Source of the DNA: Anderseniella sp963700735
Lineage (GTDB): Bacteria; Pseudomonadota; Alphaproteobacteria; Rhizobiales; Aestuariivirgaceae
Assembly: GCA_963700735.1 (NCBI GenBank)
Contig: CAVOYR010000003.1
Coordinates: 140,132 to 204,131, forward strand
Direction of reading: 5' to 3'
Length of the DNA stretch: 64,000 bases
Under the pieces are notes generated by a model, which did no database searches, was not told the DNA's origin, and saw nothing but the letters and a program-made list of their open reading frames with translations. Of the stretch, positions 1 through 8,702 are shown one piece after another (position 1 is the first letter of the stretch; each line of letters begins with the position of its first letter). The translations under genes were made by a program, and so were the position numbers.

Positions 1-558
1 GTAGGCCGCGATCACTTCGTCAGCCTTCTCGAACGCAACGACTTCGTACTTCATGTTGTTGGCACGGAAGTAGTCGGCGAGGTTCAGTTCGGTGGTGGTA
101 CCGGTCTGGGTGCAGACCGAAGCGCCGTCCAGCTTGAGGGCGGAGTTGACGCCGAGCGCCTTCTTCACCATGAAACCCTGGCCGTCGTAATAGGTCACGC
201 CGGCGAACACGAGGCCGAGCGATGTGTCGCGGCCCATGGTCCAGGTGGTGTTGCGCGACAGGATGTCGATTTCGCCGGACTGCAGGGCGGTGAAGCGCTC
301 CTTGGCGGACAGCGGGGTGAACTTCACCTTCTCGCCGTCACCGAATACGGCTGCTGCCACTGCACGGCAGAAGTCGACGTCGAGGCCGGTCCAGTTGTTC
401 TTGTCGTCTGGGTTGGAGAAGCCGATCAGGCCCTGGCTCACACCACACTGGATGAAGCCCTTGCTCTTGACATCATCAAGAGTTGCGGCCGACGCAGCCG
501 TGGTAGCGGCAATCGACACCGCTGCACCGAGTGCAAGCGAAAGCAACGAACGTTTCAT
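1..558 (-). CDS. aapJ: General L-amino-acid ABC transporter substrate-binding protein, partial at window edge
   Basis: This periplasmic binding protein would capture L-amino acids for an AapQMP-type ABC importer. The minus-strand frame runs open from the ATG at 558 to base 1, so only the first 186 residues are seen. Residues 1-24 form a signal peptide ending in an Ala-rich cleavage site. The mature start (TLDDVKSKGFIQCGVSQGL) and the stretch with GLDVDFCRAVAAAVFG are characteristic of the AapJ/BztA family. An AAAGGA ribosome site lies just before the ATG. The transporter partners would lie left of the window. Family assignment is strong; substrate range is by family only. Confidence 0.9.
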   Translation of the reverse strand, partial: MKRSLLSLALGAAVSIAATTAASAATLDDVKSKGFIQCGVSQGLIGFSNPDDKNNWTGLDVDFCRAVAAAVFGDGEKVKFTPLSAKERFTALQSGEIDILSRNTTWTMGRDTSLGLVFAGVTYYDGQGFMVKKALGVNSALKLDGASVCTQTGTTTELNLADYFRANNMKYEVVAFEKADEVIAAY

Positions 559-861
559 GTTGTTTTTCCTTTGGTAGCTTGTTGTGACGGTCTCATCAGA
601 CGAGGCAGACTGCACGTAAGGTAGGTCATCTTGCCGGTTGCGAGCACCGGCAAGCGTTGAGGTACCAATGCCCCCGGCATGATCACCGTCCATCAGGATT
701 TCAAGTATTACTCCCTGAACGCACGGCAATTGCCGTGCGACCAGACTTTATCCTGCTTAATTTCACATGCCGGTCAAGCGCCGCCTGAAAAAATTCGACA
801 ATTCGAAGTCTGCACGGGTAAACAATCGGCAATATCACATCATCCAGCGGGATCGGGTTCC
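559..861. other. Divergent intergenic region between aapJ-like gene and the lyase gene
   Basis: About 300 bases lie between two divergent genes. I see the aapJ-side ribosome site near its ATG and a perfect 20-base palindrome (720-739, listed separately). An open frame in phase with the lyase extends back to 679, but its translation is unlike the family, so I treat it as non-coding. No RNA gene is recognisable. Confidence 0.5.
720..739. promoter_or_regulatory. Perfect 20-bp palindrome, candidate operator
   Basis: The sequence from 720 to 739 equals its own reverse complement over all 20 bases, centred on AATT, between two divergent genes. A length of 20 with no loop fits a dimeric regulator site better than a terminator, and there is no T run after it. 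The regulator is unknown. Confidence 0.5.
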
Positions 862-2043
862 ATGAAGAAAGATGAAGGCTCTGTGACGGCCCGGCGGCCA
901 GCCACAACGCTTGTCACGGCGGGCCGGCAATATACCGAGCACGGCATCGTAAACCCTGGCGTCTACCACGCCTCGACCATCCTGTACCCGAGTGCCGATG
1001 CGTTGCGGGCGCACAACCAGCCCTACACCTACGGCCGCAAGGGCACGCCCACCTCGCGCGCGCTGGAAGACACGATCGCCGCGCTTGAGGGCGGTCATGC
1101 CTGCAAGGTCACGCCGTCGGGTCTGGCCGCGATATCGTCGGTGATGATGGCGTTCCTGAACACCGGCGACCATGTGCTGATCACCGACAGCGCCTACCGG
1201 CCAACCAGGTCGCTGGCCAACGGACTGCTTGCGCGCATGGGCATCGAGACCAGCTTCTACGATCCCGGCATTGGCGCCGGCATCGCCGGCCTGATGCGGC
1301 CGAACACGAAGCTGGTTTTCACCGAAAGCCCCGGTTCGCAAACCTTCGAGGTGCAGGACATCCCGGCAATTGCGAAGGCAGCCCACGCCGCCGGGGCGCT
1401 GGTCGCCATCGACAACACATGGAGCGCGGGTCACTACTTCAAGGCGTTCGAGCATGGCTGCGACATCTCCCTGCAGGCCGCCACCAAATATCTCGTCGGC
1501 CATTCAGACTGCATGATGGGTTGCGTCACGGTCAGCCAGGAGCACTGGCCCCGCTACAAGGACACATACGAGGAGATGGGCCTGTTTGCCGGGCCAGATG
1601 ACATGTACCTCACCCTGCGCGGCATCCGCACGCTGGACGTCAGGCTTGAACGGCACATGAAGTCGGGGCTTGCGATCGCCGGGTGGCTGCAATCCCGGGA
1701 CGAAGTTGCCGAGGTGCTGCATCCGGGCCTGCCGGGTGCGCCGGGTCACGATCTGTGGAAGCGAGACTTCACTGGCGCCAGCGGGCTGTTCGGCTTCATC
1801 CTGAAGGATGACCGGCAGGCAAACGTCGATGCATTCCTCAATTCGCTGCAACTGTTCGGCATGGGATTCTCCTGGGGCGGGTTCGAGAGCCTTGCAATTC
1901 CCTGCGACGTAACCACCTACAGGACTGCGACCACGTGGGAACGCCCCGGCCAGATCATCCGCCTGCACATCGGGCTGGAGGCCGTCGAAGACCTCAAGGA
2001 CGATCTGGAAGCAGGCTTCAGGGCCATGGCCGCGGCGGGCTGA
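862..2043 (+). CDS. metC: Cys/Met metabolism PLP-dependent enzyme, cystathionine beta-lyase type
   Basis: A 393-residue fold-type I PLP enzyme that probably cleaves cystathionine to homocysteine, pyruvate and ammonia. The N-terminus has the family pattern with YTYGRKGTPTSRALEDTIAALEGG, and the PLP-binding lysine is in QAATKYLVGHSD (near residue 208). The C-terminal substrate-loop pattern SWGGFESL is also typical. I chose the ATG at 862 because homology-like sequence begins there; the frame is open back to 679. Cystathionine gamma-synthase and related lyases share this fold, so exact specificity is not proven. The creA-like gene follows 31 bases downstream. Confidence 0.85.
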   Translation: MKKDEGSVTARRPATTLVTAGRQYTEHGIVNPGVYHASTILYPSADALRAHNQPYTYGRKGTPTSRALEDTIAALEGGHACKVTPSGLAAISSVMMAFLNTGDHVLITDSAYRPTRSLANGLLARMGIETSFYDPGIGAGIAGLMRPNTKLVFTESPGSQTFEVQDIPAIAKAAHAAGALVAIDNTWSAGHYFKAFEHGCDISLQAATKYLVGHSDCMMGCVTVSQEHWPRYKDTYEEMGLFAGPDDMYLTLRGIRTLDVRLERHMKSGLAIAGWLQSRDEVAEVLHPGLPGAPGHDLWKRDFTGASGLFGFILKDDRQANVDAFLNSLQLFGMGFSWGGFESLAIPCDVTTYRTATTWERPGQIIRLHIGLEAVEDLKDDLEAGFRAMAAAG

Positions 2044-2074
2044 TCCGCCGGCGGCAATCAGGAGACCGTTTGCA

Positions 2075-2617
2075 ATGCTTGACCTACCGCGCCGTTTCGT
2101 GCCTGCCGCGTTTGCGGCTGTTGCCGTGCTTGCATCACTGGTGGCAGGTGCGGTCTCTGCCACCGCTGCCGAGGATGATCCGGAGCTGATCTTCAAGAAG
2201 TCGACCGTGTTCCGGCTGCTGTCACCCGATGCAAAGCTGGCGGTCTACGCGCTGGATGATCCGCTTGTCAGCGGCGTCGCATGCCATTTCACCATTCCCG
2301 AGATCGGCGGCTGGAAAGGCTGGGCCGGATTTGCCGAAGAGCGGTCTGAAGTGTCGCTTGCCTGCCGCCAGGTTGGCCCGGTCGAGTTCAAGGGCAAGTT
2401 CGAGCAGGGCGACGAGATGTACCGCCAGCGCCGCTCGCTGTTCTTCAAGAAGATGCAGATCGTGCGCGGCTGCGATGCCGAACGCAACACGCTGGTCTAC
2501 CTGGTCTACTCCGACCGCATCATCGAGGGCTCACCCCAGAACTCCACCTCCACGGTGCCGATCATGCCGTGGGGCAACAACCCGGCACCACGGTGTTCGG
2601 ACTTCATGGAGAAATGA
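2075..2617 (+). CDS. creA: CreA family protein
   Basis: A 180-residue exported protein of the CreA family, whose function is not established. Residues 1-31 form a signal peptide (hydrophobic stretch then SATAAEDD). The body contains the family's conserved parts: KSTVFRLLSPDAKLAVYALDDP, a Cys in GVACHFTIPEIGGWKG, and a second Cys in SLACRQVGP. Length matches the usual CreA size (about 155-180 residues). Its stop overlaps the start of the next gene by four bases (ATGA), so the two are probably co-translated. Confidence 0.88.
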   Translation: MLDLPRRFVPAAFAAVAVLASLVAGAVSATAAEDDPELIFKKSTVFRLLSPDAKLAVYALDDPLVSGVACHFTIPEIGGWKGWAGFAEERSEVSLACRQVGPVEFKGKFEQGDEMYRQRRSLFFKKMQIVRGCDAERNTLVYLVYSDRIIEGSPQNSTSTVPIMPWGNNPAPRCSDFMEK

Positions 2618-3609
2618 GCCTGCCCGCCACTAGCCGGGCCTGGCAGTATGAAACCGCCGGCGCAGCACGGGACGTGATGCGCGAGGTCCGGCTGGAGACA
2701 CCTCTGCCCGGTGCGGGTGAGATACTGGTCGAGGTGAAGGTGTCAGCCGTCAACCCCACCGACGTGAAGCGCCGATTGACGGGCCGCGAGCTGGACCGGT
2801 TTGCCGCGATAATCCCCAACAACGATGGTGCCGGGGTCATCGTGGCCACCGGCGACGGGGTGCCGCCTGCCCGCGTTGGCGAACGCGTCTGGCTGTTCGG
2901 CGCGCAGGCCGGGCGCCCGCACGGCACGGCCGCCACCCACCTGTGCATCGACGATGGTCAGGCCATCGCGCTGCCCGACAAGGCCAGCTTCACCGATGGC
3001 GCGTCTGTTGGCGTACCGGCAGTCACCGCCTGGCACGGCGTGTTCGGCTCCGGCCCGGTCGAGGGGCAAACCATCCTGGTGACTGGCGCAGGCGGGCGCG
3101 TGGGACGCTATGCCATCCAGATGGCGGCTCAGGCAGGCGCGCGCGTGATTGCGGCTACGCGGCCGGAAAAGTTCGACGCATTGAGCCGCCTCGGTGCCCA
3201 TGACGCACTCGACTACAATGACGCGAATTTCCCGGACGCGTTGCGCGCAGCAGCACCCAGCGGCATTGACCGGGTGGTGGACGGTGCGCTGTGGCTGACG
3301 CTGGAACATGCCCTGCCCGTGCTCAACAGGCGCGCCCACATCGCCGCCTATGCATCGGACCAGCAGCCGTCACCGGTGCTGCCGTTCGCCAGGCTGCTTT
3401 ATGCCAACATCACCCTTGAAACGTTCTCGATCTTTGGCCTGTCACAAAGCCAGCAGCGCGCCGCCATCGACGGCGTTAGCGGCCTGCTGGCCGAGGGCAA
3501 GCTGAGCCACAAGGTTGGGGCGCGGTATACCTTCGCGCAAATGATCGAGGCCCATGAAGCGGTCGAGGCAGGCACCGTGGATGGCACCTGCCTCGTCGTG
3601 ATGCGGTAG
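2614..3609 (+). CDS. Zinc-independent medium-chain dehydrogenase/reductase (NADPH:quinone reductase-like)
   Basis: A 331-residue MDR-family oxidoreductase. The N-terminal GroES-like part carries VKVSAVNPTDVKRR and NNDGAGVIVATG; the Rossmann part has VTGAGGRVGRYAIQMAAQAGARVIAATR (broken here by family variation, nucleotide-binding glycines intact). The zinc-ligand cysteines of classical alcohol dehydrogenases are absent, which points to quinone reductase or enoyl reductase chemistry using NADPH. I chose the ATG at 2614 because it overlaps the creA stop (ATGA). The gene converges on the polyamine transporter genes with only 10 bases between stops. Substrate unknown. Confidence 0.82.
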   Translation: MSLPATSRAWQYETAGAARDVMREVRLETPLPGAGEILVEVKVSAVNPTDVKRRLTGRELDRFAAIIPNNDGAGVIVATGDGVPPARVGERVWLFGAQAGRPHGTAATHLCIDDGQAIALPDKASFTDGASVGVPAVTAWHGVFGSGPVEGQTILVTGAGGRVGRYAIQMAAQAGARVIAATRPEKFDALSRLGAHDALDYNDANFPDALRAAAPSGIDRVVDGALWLTLEHALPVLNRRAHIAAYASDQQPSPVLPFARLLYANITLETFSIFGLSQSQQRAAIDGVSGLLAEGKLSHKVGARYTFAQMIEAHEAVEAGTVDGTCLVVMR

Positions 3610-3619
3610 TGCCTCGAGC

Positions 3620-4654
3620 TTACTTGGTCAGCTCGGTCCAGATTGCCGTGTACAGCGCCTGGGCTTCCGGCGGGCAGGTGTCGATGAAGTGACCTGCTGC
3701 CTTGTGCTCTTCGGGGATCACCACTTCAGGTGCGTCGCGCATGTCTTCCGGCATGAACTGCTCGGACCCCTTGATGCCGTTGGCGTACCGGGCGAAGGCC
3801 GAGATCAGCGCAGCGTTCTCGGGCTCCATGATGAAGTTCTGGAAGGTTTTTGCATTCTCGACGTTCTTGGCGTCCTTCAGGACGGCAACCGAGTCCATCC
3901 ACAGCGGATAGCCTTCCCTGGGGTAGCCATAGCGCACGTCAGTATTCTGCAGGCGCGAGCGAAGGGCAGCACCGTTCCAGTACAGCGAGGCGGCGAGGTC
4001 CCTGCCAGCGAACTTCTCGATGACGCCATAGTCCATCGACTTCCACTTGGGCTTTGCCGCCATCAGCAGGTCACGCACCTTCTTCAGTGCTTCCTTGTCG
4101 GTGGTGCAGGGCTGCGAGCCGACATAGTACAGCGCCACACCCAGCACGTCGCCCATCTCGGGGGCCACGTTGATCTTGCCTTCCAGTTCTGCGGGCGGCT
4201 CGAAGATCACCGCGGAGGTGTTGATCTCTCCCTTGTAGACCGACGTATCAACCACGACGCCGACCGAGCCCCACTGCCACGGCACTGTGTACTTGCGGCC
4301 CGGATCCCACGATGGGTCACGCCACTCGTCTGCCACGTGCTTGAAATTCTCCATCTGGTCAGGACGGGTTTCGATCAGCAGGCCTTCGCCAACCCAGATC
4401 GGCACGTAGGATGCAGACGGCACGACGATGTCGAAGCCATGCCCGCCAGCCTTGATCTTGGCCAGAGCGGTATCGTTTGAGTCGTAGTCGGTCACGGTCA
4501 CCTTGACGTCGTACTTCTCTTCAAATTTCTTGATCAATTCGGGGTTGGTGTAATTGCCCCAGTTGAAGATGTTCAGTTCGCCGGCGGCCATGGCCTGGCC
4601 CGACACGGTCATGGCGGCAACGGCCACCGCTCCCATCAGAAGTTTCCTGAGCAT
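3620..4654 (-). CDS. Spermidine/putrescine-type ABC transporter substrate-binding protein
   Basis: A 344-residue PotD/PotF-like periplasmic protein. It has a signal peptide over residues 1-24 (ends SGQAMAAG), then ELNIFNWGNYTNPELIKKFEEKY, the hallmark start of polyamine-binding proteins. The ATG at 4654 follows a GGGAG ribosome site at good spacing; the frame is open a little further upstream but without such a site. It is the last gene of a four-gene minus-strand transporter operon (ATPase, two permeases, this protein). Putrescine or spermidine is the family default; related proteins bind other amines, so the ligand is inferred. Confidence 0.87.
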   Translation of the reverse strand: MLRKLLMGAVAVAAMTVSGQAMAAGELNIFNWGNYTNPELIKKFEEKYDVKVTVTDYDSNDTALAKIKAGGHGFDIVVPSASYVPIWVGEGLLIETRPDQMENFKHVADEWRDPSWDPGRKYTVPWQWGSVGVVVDTSVYKGEINTSAVIFEPPAELEGKINVAPEMGDVLGVALYYVGSQPCTTDKEALKKVRDLLMAAKPKWKSMDYGVIEKFAGRDLAASLYWNGAALRSRLQNTDVRYGYPREGYPLWMDSVAVLKDAKNVENAKTFQNFIMEPENAALISAFARYANGIKGSEQFMPEDMRDAPEVVIPEEHKAAGHFIDTCPPEAQALYTAIWTELTK

Positions 4655-4689
4655 GTGATTACTCCCTGGTTTGTGCATCGAGCATCCCG

Positions 4690-5544
4690 TCACGAGGTGC
4701 TCTTGCGGTTTAGGATGAAGAAAAACGTGACGATGGCAACCGATACCGCCAGCAGGACTGACGAGATCGCATTTATTTCGGGCGTGATGACCCGTCGAAG
4801 CTGGCCCAGCATGTACGTCGGCAAGGTGTCCTGGCCTGGCGACTTGACGAACTCGGTGATGACCACGTCATCCAGCGAGATGACGAACGCGAGCATGGCG
4901 CCAGCCAGGATGCCGGGCAGCATCAGCGGCAGGGTGATGTGGCGGAACGTGGCCCACGGCGTTGCGTAGAGGTCCGCTGCAGCCGCCTCGAGCGAGTTGT
5001 CCATGCCTTCGAGCCGCGCACGGATCGGCAAGTAGGCAAACGGGATGCAGAAGGCCGCGTGCGCCATTATCAGGTAGGCCAGCCCGTTGTAGCCGGTCGC
5101 CTGCTTGACGAAGGCAAACACGATCAGCAACGCCACGGCGGTGACGATTTCCGGCACCATCAGCGGCTGGTTGATGGCGGCATAGATGGCCGTCATGCCC
5201 CGGAAAGGCCGGGTGCGCGTGGTCGCCAGCGCGGCCATGGTGGCAAGCACCGTGGCAATCGCGGAGGCCGACAAGGCCACCACCACCGAAAGGACGGTTG
5301 CGTCCTGCACCCGCGTGTTGCCCCACGCCTCCACATACCAGCGCCACGAGAAGCCTTCCCACAGCGCGATGTTGCTGCCTGCGTTGAACGAATAGACCAC
5401 CAGCGGCACCAGCGGCGCATAAAGCAGGATGAAGCAGATTATCGCGATCACACTGAAGCCCGGCATCGACTTGAGGTCAAACGGCCGGCGCCAGTAGGAC
5501 TTGCCGGCCCTTTCAACCGGGGCGGAGGTGGCGATGTCAGCCAT
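4690..5544 (-). CDS. Polyamine-type ABC transporter permease (PotC/PotI-like)
   Basis: A 284-residue inner-membrane permease with six predicted hydrophobic segments. The EAA-loop motif needed for docking to the ATPase is visible as LEAAAADLYATPWATFRHITLPLMLPGI. The ATG at 5544 follows a strong GGAGGAGG site and overlaps the end of the preceding permease by 8 bases, which suggests coupled translation. Together with the neighbouring permease it would form the heterodimeric channel of the importer encoded at 3,620-7,607. Confidence 0.9.
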   Translation of the reverse strand: MADIATSAPVERAGKSYWRRPFDLKSMPGFSVIAIICFILLYAPLVPLVVYSFNAGSNIALWEGFSWRWYVEAWGNTRVQDATVLSVVVALSASAIATVLATMAALATTRTRPFRGMTAIYAAINQPLMVPEIVTAVALLIVFAFVKQATGYNGLAYLIMAHAAFCIPFAYLPIRARLEGMDNSLEAAAADLYATPWATFRHITLPLMLPGILAGAMLAFVISLDDVVITEFVKSPGQDTLPTYMLGQLRRVITPEINAISSVLLAVSVAIVTFFFILNRKSTS

Positions 5545-6493
5545 GGTGCTGGCCTCCTCCCGACTTCTGCACGGTACGCACATAGAACAGCAATGCCACC
5601 ATGACGACGACCAGCAGCGTCATGGCAAGGGCTGCGCCCAGCGGCCAGTTGCGGCCCTGCCCGAACTGCAGTTCGATCAGGTTGCCGAGCATCATGTTCT
5701 TGCCGCCGCCCAGCACCCGTGGCGTAACGTAGGCACCGAGCGAGGGCACGAACACCAGGATCGAACCCGCCACCAGGCCTGGCTTGACCAGCGGCAGGAT
5801 GATGCGGGTCAGCACCTTCCACTTGGTCGCATAAAGGTCGTAGGCGGCCTCGACGAGGCGGAAGTCCAGCTTCTCCATCGAGGCATAGACCGGCAGCACC
5901 ATCAGCGGCAGGTAGACGTAGGTCATGCCCAGCATGATGGCAAAGTTGGTGTAGAGGATGTCGAGTGGCTGATCGATGATGCCGATCCAGATCAGCAGCG
6001 TGTTGACCGTGCCTTGCGCGCGGATCAGCTCCATGATCGCGAAGGTGCGGATCAGCAGGTTGGTCCAGAACGGGATGGTGATCAGGAACAGCCAGAAGTT
6101 GCGGCTGCTCTTGGGCCGGGTCGCGATGAAATACGCCGTCGGCAGGCCAAATATCATGCAGGTGATGGTGGTCAGCAGCGACAGCTGGATAGAGCGCCAG
6201 AAGATCTGCACATGGGCATCGGCAATCGACAGCTGGTCGGAGAAGATGTCGCGCTGCACGAACACGCTGGTCCAGCCGTCCAGGGAGAACTCCCAGACCA
6301 CGCCGCCATATGAGCCAGCCTTGAGGAACGAGTAGACCAGCATGATTGCGAGCGGCCCAAGCGCTGCAATGAAGATCAGGAACAGTGCCGGGCTTGCCAG
6401 CAGCCAGCGCTGGCGGACTTCGCGCGAGCGGGCTTCCTCGCCGGCCTTTGCGCCGGAGGTAAGCCTTGAACTGCCTGCTGTCGCGTCTGTCAT
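5537..6493 (-). CDS. Polyamine-type ABC transporter permease (PotB/PotH-like)
   Basis: A 318-residue membrane permease, first of the pair in this operon. About 35 hydrophilic N-terminal residues precede six membrane segments beginning LLASPALFLIFIAALGPLAIM. The EAA-loop is VEAAYDLYATKWKVLTRIILPLVKPGL. The gene starts 10 bases after the ATPase stop and overlaps the next permease by 8 bases. The long N-terminal extension and the second, large periplasmic loop fit the PotB/PotH branch. Confidence 0.9.
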   Translation of the reverse strand: MTDATAGSSRLTSGAKAGEEARSREVRQRWLLASPALFLIFIAALGPLAIMLVYSFLKAGSYGGVVWEFSLDGWTSVFVQRDIFSDQLSIADAHVQIFWRSIQLSLLTTITCMIFGLPTAYFIATRPKSSRNFWLFLITIPFWTNLLIRTFAIMELIRAQGTVNTLLIWIGIIDQPLDILYTNFAIMLGMTYVYLPLMVLPVYASMEKLDFRLVEAAYDLYATKWKVLTRIILPLVKPGLVAGSILVFVPSLGAYVTPRVLGGGKNMMLGNLIELQFGQGRNWPLGAALAMTLLVVVMVALLFYVRTVQKSGGGQHHG

Positions 6494-6503
6494 GGGCGGC
6501 CGG

Positions 6504-7607
6504 TCAATCCCTCAACACCTGCGCGGAGCCTGCATCGATGACGATGCCGACCTTGTCGCCGACCGCCATGCTGCCGGCTTCGCCGCGGGCATTCTGCATG
6601 CGCACCGTAAAGTGCCCGCCGCTGTCCACGTCGACATGGTAATGGGTGTCGGTGCCGAAATAGACGATGTTGGAAAGCACACCCGTCAACGCGGCCGTCT
6701 TGCCCGCCTTCACCAGGCTGGCGTGTTCCGGGCGCACCACGGCGGTGACAGGCCCTGCAGCGATGTCTCCCTCCGGCAGGCTGGCCTCGATGGTCTTGCC
6801 GGACGCCAGCGTCAGCTTGCCCATGCCCTTTGCCTTGGCACCCAGCTTGGCCTCGATGAAATTGGTCTCGCCGATGAAGTCTGCCACGAAGCGGGCCGAC
6901 GGGCGGTCATAGATGTCGCGCGGGCTGCCCACCTGCAGCACCTTGCCCGAACTCATCACCGCGATGCGGTCGGACATGGTCAGCGCTTCTTCCTGATCGT
7001 GGGTCACGAACACGAAGGTGATGCCGGTCTCGCCCTGCAGCCGCTTCAGTTCGATCTGCATTTCCTTGCGCAGTTTCAGGTCAAGCGCCGACAGGGGTTC
7101 GTCTAGCAGCAGCACCTTGGGACGCGGTGCCAGCGCCCGCGCCAGCGCCACGCGCTGCTGCTGGCCACCTGAGATCGCTGCTGTGGAGCGGTCACGCATG
7201 CTCTCCATCTTGACCAGCTTCAGCATCTGGCTGACGACGGCATCTATCTCGGATTGCGGCTTGCCCTGCATCTTGAGGCCGAAGCCGATGTTCTGCGCCA
7301 CGCTCATGTGCGGAAACAGCGCATAGGACTGGAACACCGTGTTCACCGGACGCTTGAATGGCGGCAGGAAGGAGATGTCCTCGCCGCGCAGGTCGATGCG
7401 GCCGGCGGTGGGGTGGTCAAAGCCCGCAATCAGGCGCAACAACGTGGTCTTGCCGCAGCCAGATGGACCCAGCAGGGTGAAGAACTCATTCTCCTGGATT
7501 TCGATGGAGACATCATCAAGCGCGACCACCTTGTCCGTGCCGGAGCCAAAAATCTTGGTGACCGAGTGGGCTGAAATGGCTGGCGTGCGGTCCAGGTTGC
7601 CGTGCAA
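6504..7607 (-). CDS. Polyamine-type ABC transporter ATP-binding protein (PotA/PotG-like)
   Basis: A 367-residue ATPase that powers the importer. Visible motifs are Walker A GPSGCGKTTLLR, signature ISGGQQQRVALARAL, Walker B VLLLDEPLSALD and the H-loop FVTHDQEEAL; the last 120 residues form a TOBE-type regulatory domain. I place the start at a TTG at 7607, six bases after a perfect AGGAGG; a GTG at 7622 and an ATG at 7682 are in frame but lack comparable sites. It is the first gene of the operon and diverges from dps, sharing roughly 290 bases of upstream DNA. Confidence 0.88.
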   Translation of the reverse strand: MHGNLDRTPAISAHSVTKIFGSGTDKVVALDDVSIEIQENEFFTLLGPSGCGKTTLLRLIAGFDHPTAGRIDLRGEDISFLPPFKRPVNTVFQSYALFPHMSVAQNIGFGLKMQGKPQSEIDAVVSQMLKLVKMESMRDRSTAAISGGQQQRVALARALAPRPKVLLLDEPLSALDLKLRKEMQIELKRLQGETGITFVFVTHDQEEALTMSDRIAVMSSGKVLQVGSPRDIYDRPSARFVADFIGETNFIEAKLGAKAKGMGKLTLASGKTIEASLPEGDIAAGPVTAVVRPEHASLVKAGKTAALTGVLSNIVYFGTDTHYHVDVDSGGHFTVRMQNARGEAGSMAVGDKVGIVIDAGSAQVLRD

Positions 7608-7899
7608 CAGAAGCCTCCTCACACTTGGCCCCGGCACCTGATCAATTGTGATGCAGTTCGTCCGGCAAGCCCTTGTGCCCAAACGATAGGCGGAACCTTA
7701 CCGGCTTGCCAAGGGTATAAGTTGGGCACCGCCTGCTGCAAATCCGGGCATACGCCCCTGCCAGGCACGGCACTACGGTGCGCTCTGATCCGGCCGATGC
7801 GGTCCGGATTGCCGCATACGGCAACCCTTTGGCCCTTGTGGCGTTAAGGGCACAGGTCACCCGCGACCAAACCACATTCACCACACTCTGGAGACAGCC

Positions 7900-8382
7900 A
7901 TGCAAGCGCCAAATTTTGTGCCCGACCTGAAAGACAATGTCCGCAATTCCGTGATCGACGTGCTCAATGCGCGGCTGACCGATTGCCTCGACTTCCGCCT
8001 TGCCGTGAAGCAGGCGCACTGGAACATCAAGGGCCGCAACTTCATCGCAGTCCACGAGTTGCTGGACCAGGTTGCGGTTCGGATGGACGGCCACATCGAC
8101 GTGATGGCCGAACGCGTCGTGCAGCTTGGCGGCCTTGCCACCGGCACCACCCAGCAGGTCGCCGAAGGCACCGCGCTGAAGCCCTACCCGAAAGGCATCA
8201 TCAAGCAGGACGAGCATTTGAACGCGTTGCGTGAACGGCTCGAAACGCTGGCGGCCTCGTGCCGCAAGGCGATCACGGAAACCGACGAGGCAGGCGATGC
8301 CAATTCCGCCGACATCATGACCGGTGTGTCGCGCGCGCTGGACAAGGACCTGTGGTTCCTTGCCGCGCACCTGGAAGGTTGA
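7900..8382 (+). CDS. dps: DNA starvation/stationary-phase protection protein Dps
   Basis: A 160-residue ferritin-like protein that stores iron and shields DNA during oxidative stress or starvation. The ferroxidase-centre residues are seen in KQAHWNIKGRNFIAVHELLD and MDGHIDVMAERVVQLGG, which carry the conserved His, Asp and Glu. Length fits Dps (about 155-170). A GGAG site lies 7 bases before the ATG. It stands alone, divergent from the transporter operon and just left of a mobile-element patch. Confidence 0.93.
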   Translation: MQAPNFVPDLKDNVRNSVIDVLNARLTDCLDFRLAVKQAHWNIKGRNFIAVHELLDQVAVRMDGHIDVMAERVVQLGGLATGTTQQVAEGTALKPYPKGIIKQDEHLNALRERLETLAASCRKAITETDEAGDANSADIMTGVSRALDKDLWFLAAHLEG

Positions 8383-8444
8383 GTATCGGACCGGTTGCGA
8401 AGGTGGTGACCCGCCCAGTCTCCAGCGAACCAGTCTCAGGTGCC

Positions 8445-8625
8445 AAATTCCCTGTTCCACGGGAATTTACAGGGAATTTTGGCGTTTTGGGCCTGATTTG
8501 CAGATGTTTGGCCGGAATAAGTCCATCAATTACAGGGGCTTAGATCGCGAATTCCCTAAAATTCGGAACAGGGAAATTTTTCGATGTAACAGGGAATTTC
8601 TCCGGCGTATCAGGGAATATATGTA
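8445..8625. repeat. Extragenic cluster of CAGGGAAT-type repeats with inverted copies
   Basis: Between dps and the IS110 element, the core CAGGGAA(A/T) recurs. At 8445-8468 it forms a perfect 8-bp stem (AAATTCCC/GGGAATTT) with an 8-base loop; another inverted pair lies at 8550-8578. From 8567 on, three near-tandem units of about 22 bases follow (starting near 8568, 8590 and 8611). The last unit directly borders the IS110 left end, and a further CAGGGAAT sits just past its right end, at about 10,001. Confidence 0.6.
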
Positions 8626-8702
8626 AGCGATGGGGTGGACGCCCCCGAACGGCATCGATGTGCCAATGTTGAGGTGTTGAACCAACATGAAGGAGGCGTC
8701 CA

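Noticed and set aside
8560..8625. CRISPR-like array from the 22-base near-tandem units
   Set aside because: Only three diverged units, no spacers of constant length and no cas genes; better seen as extragenic repeats.
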